The position numbers and the translations under genes are program-made. A DNA stretch of 38,399 nt from Rhypophila decipiens (taxonomy: Eukaryota; Ascomycota; Sordariomycetes; Sordariales; Naviculisporaceae): NCBI GenBank assembly GCA_033297075.1, contig MU858312.1, forward strand, positions 1-38,399, read 5' to 3'. Numbering within the stretch: the stretch's first letter is position 1; each line of letters opens with the position of its first letter. Below, piece after piece: positions 10,008-21,164 of the stretch. The notes under the pieces are model-generated. The model saw only the letters and a program-made list of their open reading frames with translations. It was not told the DNA's origin and did no database searches.

Positions 10008-12274
10008 TGTGGTAATTATCGATTATTGAAGATCCTAGAAGGAGGAGTACTGGTAGTTGTGATACTACCAAAATATACAAACAAAGAGATGGCAAGACAT
10101 GATTCACCTGCCTCTTGGGGGACAGTGGGCATTTATATCAGACACCCTGCATAAGGACACCCTCGAACTCCCATACAATATCATCGGTAGTCCAGGGATC
10201 GAGGATTACATGCTGCCATGTCCGACTGTACCGACATGCTCTGCTCGGAGCAAGTCCCGTCCATAACGAGCATTGCCTAACCACAACCAACGCAGCCATG
10301 TTAGGCCAACAAAGCCAAGCTGAATAATTACTCCGTGGGCAATGCGTATTGATGTGGAAAGGGCACATGTGCAGGTTTCAGCTCATTGTCAAGCCGTCAT
10401 CGGCGTTCCGCGGTCCCGGCTCCGGTCGATCCAGGCTGTCGGAATAGGCGATTGGGTACGAACAAGCCTCAAGGTGAAGTGTTTACCCAACGGAGTTAAG
10501 CCATGTTGTATTTTGGGCACTCATTGCGTAAGTGTACATGCGAAGAGTCTCAGGGTCTCTGTTCGGTCAAGTTGTACAGCATGTCCGTTATGTCTGTCCG
10601 TTAAGGTTGGCTGTTATGGTATAACACCTGTGCTTGATATGTTTACAGCACATCACCTAAAGATGTCGCCTGTCGGTAGACTCTTGGCAAACCGTTGATG
10701 TATCGTGCAATAGCCATGGCATGGACTTTGCACAGCCATTAAGACGCCGATTAAATCAGTGAAAACCCACCAGCATTTGTTTCCAAAAAGCAGACATCTC
10801 GGGAAGCTGTCTTCAAAGGGAGGGCGGGTGTTGAGAATCTGACCAATCGCGAAGCATTACGATTGCGAGCGGCCGATGCCACAAGCGACGCCAACCGGGG
10901 GAATATTTGCGCCGAATGGATTTGTGAGCAGAATCCGCGACGCCAAGCTCGGCGGGAGGTTGAACTTTACGCCGGCATGAAAACAGCAACGGAGCGAACG
11001 ACATTCGATGCCGCAGGCGTTTGATAGCATATTTGAATCGAGCGAGTCGGCTCGGGTCGACTTGTTGATGCATCCTATCGCCGATATCAACTTGAAAGCT
11101 GGCCCCTTCACGGGCGGTTGGAATCAGCGACGGGCCACGGAACGCTCCAGTCATCCACTCTCGACAGAGATATGTCCTCCAAGTCCCCGAAACTCATAAA
11201 CTGCATCAAGAGGGTCATCCTCGCCCGAAATGTCAGCGACAACGCTTGAAATGACGACCAGAATTATCTCATGGCCGACACCACGTGGGTTGTGTAGCTG
11301 GGAGCCTGGAGGGCATGAAGAGTGCGACGAGGTGCTGGCCGGTTCTTCCCGCCTGTGTCTTCTCAGAGAGTCGGAACTGTACGGGACAGGGTGAGTGCCT
11401 CCGTAATGACCTTCAAATACCAGACAGAAACATAGAGGCGCGAGCTCTTGGTCATTATAGCCTGGAGGTGTGTTGACTGTTTATAACTTGGGTTCCTGTT
11501 TGGGAGAACACGGGCAACGTTCTGAAGAAGTGGAGGATTGACGGAGATGATCGGGGAAGTGGAGACCGTCAGTGCCAAGGAACGTGGAATTCCGCCCCCA
11601 TGCACGGACAATCGGACATAAGGCGTCCAGTGATGGGATTGGCCAGTGGTTGATTGAGGTCCAGCGGTCCAGGCCCAGCAGTAAGTACCGACATTAGTGA
11701 ACAAACCAGAAATTATTATAGCGGTCCATACCTCGTAGGCCGCCCTTCAAATGCCTTTTTGTAGGCATTCGTAGCTGGGATTTTCCCTCTGGGCAAATAT
11801 TGCTTTAGTGTATATTGATCCTTGCATATTTGACACCGCGAGATGGGTAGTGCACAGGCATCCTTCGAGCTCCTCCGTCTCTTTGTTGACGGAAATAAGG
11901 TTATCACGGCGGACCGACAGGGGCCGGGGGTGGAATTCCATCCGAGAAGGAACGCCCAGGCAGTGACCGGTTGCGACGGCAGATATCCGTACCGTAAACG
12001 ACCTCAATTCTTCTAGCATTTTCACCCGGAACATCGCTGGCAATCTTCATCAGGCAACGCAGTCATCCCGCCATGTGCCGCCAGACTGCACATTTGAGGC
12101 AATACCATCAACTCCGAGTTTGTGCCCTTTCATCCTGCTGACAGGCTCCCGAATATTTGTTCAATCGTTGCCGATGTTACGAAGCGGGACGGACAAAACA
12201 CTAAAAACGACCAACTCGGCCGACTCCCTCTCGTCTCCTTTTTCCTGCTGACATCGCCAACAAGACACGACATT
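10008..12274. other. 2.3-kb divergent intergenic region
   Basis: This lies between the start codons of the DHA2 MFS gene (leftward) and the ABC-C gene (rightward). All frames are 118 codons or shorter, show no motifs, and cannot be joined into a sensible protein by good splice signals. It is long for this gene-dense window and may hold control elements for both transporters. No RNA gene or repeat was recognised. Confidence 0.5.
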
Positions 12275-15200
12275 ATGTCCCATCTCCAACATCCCATTTT
12301 CTTGGGCTCCGAGTCCCGATGGCACGGCGCATCGCAATGGGACGAACGGCTGTGCCTGCCTCCAAATGAACGCGTCAGCGCCGGCTTCGGGGCATCTCGG
12401 GGCTACCTTGCCGACGACCCCCGAGTGGACGCCATCCTGTGGAACATTCTGTTGTTCGGTCCAGCAGCAGCGCTGCTCATATCTGCCCCAATTAGGATAT
12501 ACACGTTGTACCGCGCCAAACTGGTGACTGCTCCCAACTATAGGGGCATTGTCAAAGCAGTAAGACCATTGCGGCTTGCCGATTTTCTCATCATGTGCTA
12601 ACTCGGACTCAGATTGCGACATTTACCCTTTTCGCATTGCAATTAACCCATGTGGTTCTTGGTTTTCTGGAGACGTCCAACTTTGACATAGCGCTGGCAG
12701 CAAATGTATTGGCACTCATTGCATCAACCGCACTATGTGTGGTCTCATTCCTGGAGCACGGCCGGACTGTGGCCCCATCTACGCTCTTGACCAGCTACCT
12801 CCTGTTCAGCATATTCGCCCATCTCATCCAAGTTGGTCTTTACTGGGTCGCAAAGAATCTGTGCTACTACACCCCCTTGGCAATCGCCATTTTCGTGACC
12901 AAATTGATCGTTGCGGGTCTCGAGCTGCAGAACAAGACTCCTATTCTACGAGAGCAATACCGGAGCTTGTCCCCCGAAGAGCGAGGCGGCTTCTATTCCA
13001 ATGCCATCTTTTGGTGGGTCAACAAATACATTGCCCTAGGCAATGCGAAGATACTGTCAGGTGATGACATGCCTCCGCTTGCCTCGTATATGGATACCAT
13101 GAAAATGCGGGAGGCAATGCAGCTTCAATGGGACAAGAGAAGTAATCCTATCCTTCAGGGACGGATTTCAGCCATATATGGAGCACTGACATGTCTTTAC
13201 AGAAAAGCCCGAGGGCAGGTGGTCGCTCATGATCGCACAATTCACCTGCATGTGGCGCGCCAACGTTGATGTGATCCCTCCTCGCTTGCTCTACGCTGTC
13301 TTCCGCTACTGCCAGCCGTTTCTCATCAGTCGGGCTATCACCTACGTGAGCAGCACCCTCCCGCCCATGGAAGACAGGAACGAGGCCTTTCGTCTTATTC
13401 TCCTGACCTTTACCATTTATTTTGGCATGGCGGTAAGTTGTCACATTGAATGCCCCTGGATGGTCAACAGGTACTGATTTCCGAGCCAGATATTCAATGG
13501 ATTGTACGATGCCCGGTCTAACCGACTTACCGTCATGTCGGGAATGGGTATCATTGGGCTGATCCACAACCGCTGTCTGACCATCAAAGATGGCATTTTT
13601 GACGAGTCGGCCGCCGTCACGCTGATGAGCAACGACGCAGACGCCATTCAATATACTGCCCAGCTTGTCCACGAACTATGGGCTCAGTCGTTGGAACTCG
13701 GCATTGGACTGTATCTCCTTGCCACAGAGTTGGGTTGGGTGTGCCTGATGCCTCTGCTTCTTGTTGCTGCCACTTCCCAGGGTGGTAGATATATCACGGT
13801 CAACATTGCAGGACGCCAAAAAGCGCTGACCATGACAACGCAAAGCCGTGTCTCGATGACGAAAGCGATCCTGGACTCGATGAAAAACATCAAGATGATG
13901 GGTCTTGTCGACAAGATGGAGGCCAAGATTCAAAAGGCGCGAGACAGTGAGATCAAGGCTTATATCAGCTTCAATTGGCTCATTGTGGGCTTCAACATTG
14001 CTGGTAGGTTCATGGTTCTCCAACAGTCAAGTACCTTGGATGCTAACACTTGTGACAGCAACCGTTGTGACGCTCTTCAGCCCGGCTGTGACATTGATTC
14101 TCTACGCACTTCAAGCGCAACTTCGTGGGGGCAAGGCCATCGACGTCAACACTGCCTTCACGTCGCTGGCGGTTATTGGCATGGTCACGGGCCCGGCCAA
14201 CTACATCATTGTCCTAATGCCCAACTTTGCCATGTTTTTCGCTGCCTATGACCGCATCCAGAAGTATCTGCTCAGTCCCGATCGAGAGGACAAACGGGAG
14301 TATCTGGACAAGAGATATTCAAATCAAAATGCATCTAATGGAGACACAAGCTCGAGTCACGCGTCAGAGCCCTCGAGTGATTCCGACAGCACCATGGCCA
14401 CTCTGATCGGAGATGGCCAAGGCGAGGAGAGCGTTGCCGTGGCGATTGAGAAGGCAACGATTCGACCGGCCTTGACCGCCGACCCTGCACTGAAGGATAT
14501 CAGTGCTACCTTTAAGAAAGGGTCGCTTATTGTGTGTGCGGGAGCGGTAGGAACAGGCAAGACAACGCTGGCCAAGGCGCTTCTCGGAGATCTTCCACCC
14601 GACTCGGGCGTGATCAAGACGGCATTTGGGTCCATCTCATACTGCTCCCAGACTGCCTGGTTGATAAACGGAACTATCAAGGACATCATTCGTGGTCCAC
14701 CAGGGGACACCACCGAACTCGACGAGCCATGGTACAGGAAGGTGTTGCATGCATGCGATCTTGAAGAGGACCTTCAACAGCTACCAGACGGCGACCAAAC
14801 CGTGGTTGGTAGCCGGGGAATCACATTGTCAGGCGGTCAAAAGCAGCGAGTGGCACTTGCACGCGCAGTATACTCCCGGCGCAAACTCATCATTCTCGAT
14901 GACGTCCTTAGTGCCCTAGATGCCACGACAGAACGGCACATCGTTGACAATCTCATTGGACCGAATGGACTGTTCAAGGAGCTCGGAACGACCGTTTTAC
15001 TCATCACTCATGCCAGTATGTTCTTCGTTATTTGTCTCTCTTGCTATGGCAACCGCTAACTCGCAACGCAGCCCAACATCTACCCTTGGCAGATTATATT
15101 GTCGTCATCGGTGAGGACGGCGAGATTGCGGAGCAAGGGACCTGGGCTGATTTACGGGCAAGCGCCGGCTATATCAGTCAGGTGGTGGTCAAGGACGCAA

Positions 15201-17276
15201 AGCACAGCCCGAACGAGAACCGCGACAACCATGGAAGAGAGGGTTTCCAGGGATCCTCGCCCAAGGCTCCGAAGGCAGAGCTGGAGGACCTTAGCCGGAA
15301 AACGGGAGACATAACTCTCTACGGTATGCCACATGTTACACTTTCTCTCTTGATAGGCACTGTCACTGACGATCAATATCCCCACAGGGTACTACTTCGG
15401 GGCCATTGGCGCCTCCAAGCTCCTTGTCCTAGTCTGCAGCATGTCGGTCTACGCCGTCTTTCTCGGTCTCACGCCATACTGGCTGCGATGGTGGGCCGAG
15501 AGCGGAGGAGAAGACATGTGGTACTACTCTGGCATCTTTTTCTTGATCTCACTAGGCGCCTTCTGCAGCCTGATGACGACGATAGGAAACCTCTTTCTGG
15601 TAATCGCTCCACGATCAGGCAACACGCTCCACGCTCGGCTGCTCCGGACTGTCATGCATGCTCCCCAGTCCTACTTTGGCACCACCGACACGGGCACGAC
15701 GCTGAACAGATTCAGCGCCGACACCAGCATGATCGACCGACGACTTCCCAGAGCGCTGCTTCTCGTTGGCCAGTCGGTGTTCAGGCTCTTGTCCCAATGG
15801 ATATTGCTGGGCGTTGTTCAGCCATTCATGATTGTCACCCTGCCTGTAACTTTTGTTGTGGTGTTCCTGGTCCAGAAGTTTTACCTGGCCACCTCTCGAC
15901 AACTTCGTTTCCTCGATCTTGAGACGAGGGCAGCCGTCAATGCCAGCTTTCTTGAGACATTGGAAGGCGTGGCCACCATCAGGGCCTTTGGATGGCAGAG
16001 ACCTTTCGTCAACGACAACGTCAAAAAGGTCGAGCAACAGCTGCGGCCAGCTTACATGCTCATGGCCATACAGCGGTGGCTCAACACGGTCTTGGATTTG
16101 ATCGTCATGGGACTGGCCATGCTTGTCATTTCGCTGGCTGTCTGGCTAAAGGGAACAACGACGGGTGGCCAGATTGGCATTGCTCTCAATGTGGTGCTCC
16201 AGGCCAACAGCTTCTTGCTACGGCTGGTCGAGGCATGGACTAGCATGGAGACATCCCTTGGTGCCATTTCACGTCTCCGATCTTTCGAGAAGGATCTGCA
16301 GCCAGAAGACAAGCCAGGAGAGGTTCTGGAGCCTCCTTCGACCTGGCCGGCACGAGGAGAAATTGACTTTGACCACATGTCTGCGGGCTACAACACGTCG
16401 ACACTTGCGGTCAAAGACATGACCGTCGCAATCAAGCCAGGACAGAAGGTGGGCGTGTGTGGTCGGACAGGCGCAGGAAAATCGTCCCTCTTGCTCAGTC
16501 TCCTTCGGCTTATCGAGATCGAGTCGGGGACCATCAGGATCGACGACCTGGATATACAGACCATGCCTCGGAATGCGATTCGGTCGAGAATCATTACCGT
16601 TCCCCAAGAACCGATGCTAGTCATGACAGATACTGTGCGTCAGAACCTCGACATCACCGAGTCGGCTGCCTCGGACGACGAAATCATCCAAGCACTGGAG
16701 AAGGTGAAGCTGTGGTCGGTCCTGCAGGCGCGAACGAGCAACACGGCAGAAGCGGGTAGACAAGATCGAGAACTCGAAGCCTCCATGGGAGGGGCCCCCG
16801 TCCCTGCCAATGGAAGCAGCAGCTCAGCTACACCTGCGCCAACCGTGACAGCAATTGATGCCGCCACTCTGGACCCAGATGCAAAGCCGTTGTTGGTCCC
16901 GGATCCGAAAGAAAGCGGCTACTCGGCTACTGAGAACCTCAACGCAACCATGAAGAGTTTGCCCCTCTCTCAGGGACAACAACAGCTCTTCTCGCTGGCT
17001 CGCGCGATGCTTATGCGCTCAACCCGTGGCAAGGTGGTTCTTTTGGACGAAGCGACTAGTAACGTGGACGTGGAGACGAATAACCTCATGCAGAGGATTA
17101 TCCGGGACGAGTTTAGGGAACATACCATCATCACGGTTGCGCATCGTCTGGATACGATTATGGATAGCGATGTTGTGCTTGTGTTGGATGGGGGCAAGTT
17201 GGTCGAGGTTGGACCGCCTGGGGAGCTGGTGCAGAAGGAGGGCGGCGTGTTTAAGACGCTTTATGGCGGTCATTAA
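12275..17276 (+). CDS. ABC-C (MRP-like) full-length transporter
   Basis: Seven exons: 12275-12559, 12613-13141, 13203-13432, 13490-14003, 14059-15015, 15072-15323 and 15388-17276. They sum to 4656 bp, 1551 residues. All six introns are 53-64 bp. The order is an N-terminal TMD0-like membrane block, TMD1, NBD1, TMD2, NBD2. NBD1 shows Walker A GAVGTGKTT (near residue 681), signature LSGGQKQR (near 776) and Walker B LIILDD, with Asp in place of the catalytic Glu, the usual degenerate site of ABC-C proteins. NBD2 shows GRTGAGKSS (near 1281), LSQGQQQL and VVLLDEATSNVD. THATQHLPLAD is rebuilt across intron 5. NBD2 carries an insert of about 60 low-complexity residues (Ser, Ala, Pro, Asp) before its signature. 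Such pumps export glutathione conjugates, toxins or bile-acid-like anions at the vacuole or plasma membrane; the substrate is not evident. An in-frame ATG at 12122 would add 51 residues with no sign of conservation. Confidence 0.92.
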
Positions 17277-18332
17277 GTGATGGTGAGAAGGGAATATACA
17301 TAGGCTACGGAGTAGACAGATTTTCTTGGAGCCATTGATGTTGTTGTCTTTTCTCTTTGGCAGATACTCGTTGTCGACTTCCTAGATCGGTTCAGGCTCA
17401 TAGTGGCAGAAGGTATCCGTACCATGCTTGTATATCTCATTTGGACCTACAAAACATTGACATTTTAGGTAGTGGATGGCTGCCACTGTCTCACCTTCAT
17501 GTCAGCGTCGGGTCCCCTGAACACACAGCCACAGCCACATGCCTCATTCGACAGTTGTGTCCCGGCACCCGAAGATCTGTGTATCCGCGGTGGTACGGAG
17601 TACAACTCTCTTTACGTAGCCCCGAGTTGTTTTCACTTCCCACTTATCCACATAGAGAAGCTCCAGAGCAGTATGAGGCATTTCACAAAGAACTCTGATT
17701 GCCAACAACGGCGCGAAACACAACCGCCGACGTGGTTCCCTGCCTGCAGTGGCGGCCGACCCTGCATCCCGTGTTCCCAGTGCGTGAAGCCAAGCCCAAT
17801 CAAACTTCTCGATGCTGTGGGGAGCATCTGCGCTGGAAAGCTTGTTGTGTTTGATGCAGCTGCAGGGCCCAGGGGTCTGACGTTTTACTGTGTATTGTGT
17901 ATTGTGAATTGTGTAGCCGTCCACTCAATGTCCTGGTCAGCAGGCCAGCCACAATGTGACAGATCAGGTCAGTCATGCGAAATTGAACTTTGACCCGGGT
18001 ATCGGGTCGTTTTTCTTTTTGTTCAATCTGACGAAAACTGAAGCCGCTTGGGCTGAAATGGATGCACGTTTGAGGCAAACTTGAAGCAAGGGAGAGAGGA
18101 TGGCGTATGTTGCCGGTTTACTGGGGTCATATGTCCCCCTCGGTCCCCTCTTGTGCATTCCAGCGCGCTGGTCACTCCAGTTTTGTCTACGTTTCACGCG
18201 TTGACCTTGTCGTCGTCGCTGTCCACGTTCATATGATGGCCATGATGTCTTGACCCTTTGTCCGCTGTCTCTCTTCACTTTAGGTCTTGTTTTACTCCTT
18301 TTCTTCCCAAGTCAACAACAAAGTTCTTTATA
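17277..18332. other. Intergenic, promoter of GH76 gene
   Basis: No coding frame looks real. Plus-strand frames at 17357-17698 and 17472-17993 lack motifs. A TTTATAAT string sits just before the ATG at 18333, too close to be a TATA box. A short degenerate repeat lies at 17891-17915. Confidence 0.5.
17891..17915 (+). repeat. Short 7-bp tandem repeat
   Basis: TGTATTG occurs twice in direct tandem, then a variant TGAATTG and a partial TGTA. It is a minor microsatellite in intergenic DNA. Confidence 0.6.
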
Positions 18333-19956
18333 ATGATACCCTTACCAATAGCAACATTCGGCGGCTTGCTATGGGCAGCGACATCTGCCCAAGCAGCTCT
18401 CCAAGTCGACCTGAACAACCCAGGTATGTGATACGTCTGAGCACATCACAACGGCAAATAAACTAACAAGTGCCTCCCCAATGACAGCCTCCCTCCGAAA
18501 AGCAGCAAGCCAAGTGGCCTACGACCTAATGACCTTTTACAGCGGCAACCAAACAGGCAAAATCCCAGGCATCCTCCCCGGTCCGCCGCCAGGGGGCGAC
18601 TACTACTGGTGGGAAGGCGGCGCACTCTGGGGCACCATGATCGACTACTGGCTCTACACCGGCGACGAGTCATATATCCCGACGACAATGCAGTCCCTTA
18701 TTTTCCAGTCGGGCCCTCCGCAGCACGCCTACATGCCCGATAACTGGACTGCCTCGCTCGGAAACGACGATCAAGGGTTTTGGGGCATGAGCGCCATGCT
18801 TGCTGCCGAGACCATGTTTCCCGATCCTCCGAGCAATGGGAACCAGCCTGGTTGGCTGGAACTTGCACAGGCCGTGTTCAACACCCAGGCAGCGCCGGAA
18901 CGACATGATAGTACCTGCGGAGGGGGCATGCGATGGCAGATACCGCAGTTTAATATCGGGTACGATTATAAAAACAGTATTGCGAATGGCATCTTTTTTA
19001 ATCTTGGCGCGAGATTGGCGCGCTATACGAGTAATACGACCTACTCGGACTATGCGGAACAGACGTGGGATTGGATGGCTGCTGTTGGACTGATGGACGA
19101 TGCGATCAATGTGTACGACGGAGCCCATGTGCAGACAAATTGTACCGATGTTTTCAAGGCGCAGTTTTCGTACAATGCCGGCGTTTTGATCCAGGGAGCG
19201 GCGTTCATGTACAATGTCGTGAGTTTCGTCTCTCGTCCCATTTTGCGCAAAGAGAAAGCGGCTGATACAGGTAGCCTCCAGTCCACCGGCGCGACCCAGT
19301 CGAAATGGAAATCCCGCCTCGACCGCCTCATCGACCGTACGATTGCCGTCTTCTTTGAGACGGGTCCCATGATCGAGATATCGTGCGAGCTGCCCGACCA
19401 AATCAGGTGCAAGACCGACATGCTCAGCTTCAAAGGCTACGTCCACCGCTGGATGGCCAACGCCGTCAAGGTCGCTCCCTACTTGCACGACAAGGTCATG
19501 AACACGCTTCGAGTCTCGGCCGCCGCTGCCGTGTCCTCTTGTTCGGGCGGGGCGAACGGACGGATCTGCGGGTTTCGTTGGAATACAGGGAAATACGACG
19601 GCTTGACGGGGGCCGGGCAGCAGATGAATGCCCTGGCGGCCATCATGACGCTCTTGGTGGACTTGGAGGATATTCGGCCCCCGGTTACGAATTCTACGGG
19701 TGGGACGAGCAAGGGCGATCCGGACGCTGGCGGGGAGGCAAATCTGTTTAGGGTGCACAAGGAGATTACCGCAGCGGACCGGGCCGGTGCGGGGATATTG
19801 ACGGCTTTGTGGCTAGCCTTCTGTATTGGGTTATTTGGATTTATCACGGGCGGTTTTGGGGAGGGGAGGAGGGTTATTGTGTTGAACAATGGTGCTGGCG
19901 GTGGAGGGAGGAAAGGCATCCAGGGCCTTTTGGAGGGGCTGAGGAGGAGGATGTGA
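18333..19956 (+). CDS. GH76 endo-1,6-alpha-mannosidase, DFG5/DCW1-like
   Basis: Preferred model: exons 18333-18423, 18488-19218 and 19282-19956, giving 498 residues. Intron 1 (64 bp, GTATGT, CTAAC branch) joins the signal peptide exon to ASLRKAASQVAYDLM. Intron 2 (63 bp, donor GTGAGT at 19219) is a multiple of three without a stop; removal gives MYNVSTGATQSKW, which suits the family better than the retained form of 519 residues. Dfg5/Dcw1 proteins link GPI-anchored mannoproteins into the wall glucan through their GPI glycan. Family marks are GGDYYWWEGGALWG, the paired acids in SLGNDDQGFWGMSAMLAAE, and FSYNAGVLIQGAA. The C-terminus has a hydrophobic segment (LTALWLAFCIGLFGFI) followed by about 30 basic and Gly-rich residues, so it looks like a membrane anchor with a tail, not a simple GPI signal. 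Confidence 0.88.
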
Positions 19957-21164
19957 CATGCATAAAAACAATTTAGGGTACAAACTTTATGGCGCTTTGG
20001 GTTTCGTATTTGGCGGGTGTTTTTCGGTTGCATTTCCTTTTATGTTGCGGGGGCTGACGCTTTCGACCATCAGTTCCTGGAAGTCTTGATGGGATCTCGA
20101 AGGCGTAGATGCGATGCGACAAGAGGACATCATGTTTGGATAAGATACCATATCATGCTGCTTTTTTTTTTTTTTACTTGTTCCCGTCCAGAGCATGAAT
20201 TTATTCTTGTTTCTTCGTGTGTAGGTTTGAGTTTGATGCTGGATCGCGTGTCAGTGGTCCCTCGGTACGCCAAATCGCCGATCGCCGACGGTGGTCCAGC
20301 CCTTTCCGACGGAAGTATCCTCTTTCCATATGACTCATTAATCTTTTGGGCGTGTTTAGGTTGAGATAGCGCTCGGCACCCATGGCACTAATCGCCAGTT
20401 GGGTCTGCGCGTCTGTAGAATGACTCTTGGTGTTTGCTGTGAAAATAAGGTGTCGTCCAAGCTGGAGATGCGGCTCAGGGGAGTGAGCTTGGCGATTGGC
20501 GATCCTCACAGTGGCTCCCGGCTTGGCTCTTGGCATCTGGGGCAGTCAACAAAACCTTCCTCCACGCCGTCGGGAAATGGCACTGTAAGTTCCCGTTTCT
20601 TTAAAGCGCCAACATCTCGGGCAAGTTTCACTCGAAAACAGGGGCAAATATTTAGAACTTTCACTCCCGGTTCCCCTCATCAGTTCTCAGTAATAGATGA
20701 AGTGTCAGCTTGACTTGGAGAGATCGACGGCCCTCCTCGACCACCACGCCAAGAGCCGATGATAGCCCTTGTTTAGCGGTGTCTCCATAATGGGTACGTA
20801 CCGATTCCAGGGGCTCGATTACCTTACATCACAAGGCAAATTCGTGCCTACTTGCTGAGAAACGGCAGGTCAGCAACACTGTTTCCTGCTGTGCCATGTG
20901 AGGTAAAACGGCTTCTTTCCTCTCAACACGAAGAGGGAGGTCAGGTGCGGGCTACAATGGGAGGGGCTAGCAATGACGACTCAACAGCGCGAGACCGGTC
21001 ATCTCGACGGTCCCTTTCCCGAGTTACGTAGCACTCCTCGAGTCCTCTTCTTTTTTTGTGCACACTCGGCTTGCAATTATACCCGTCCTTGACCAATTCA
21101 CCCTCACGGCTTTCATTGCATTTACGCTCAAGTCGTAGACTCCAATAACTGAGATAGCATCACC
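19957..21164. other. Intergenic with one orphan frame
   Basis: This separates the GH76 gene from the MFS gene at 21165. A run of 15 T lies near 20161-20175. A minus-strand frame of 111 codons (20201-20536) has an even, basic composition but no recognised motif. The 150 bp before 21165 are C/T-rich with ATTATACC near 21077, a possible promoter. Confidence 0.45.

Noticed and set aside
18670..19758. 362-codon minus-strand open frame
   Set aside because: It is the antisense shadow of the GH76 gene, with Arg/His/Gly bias and no motif.
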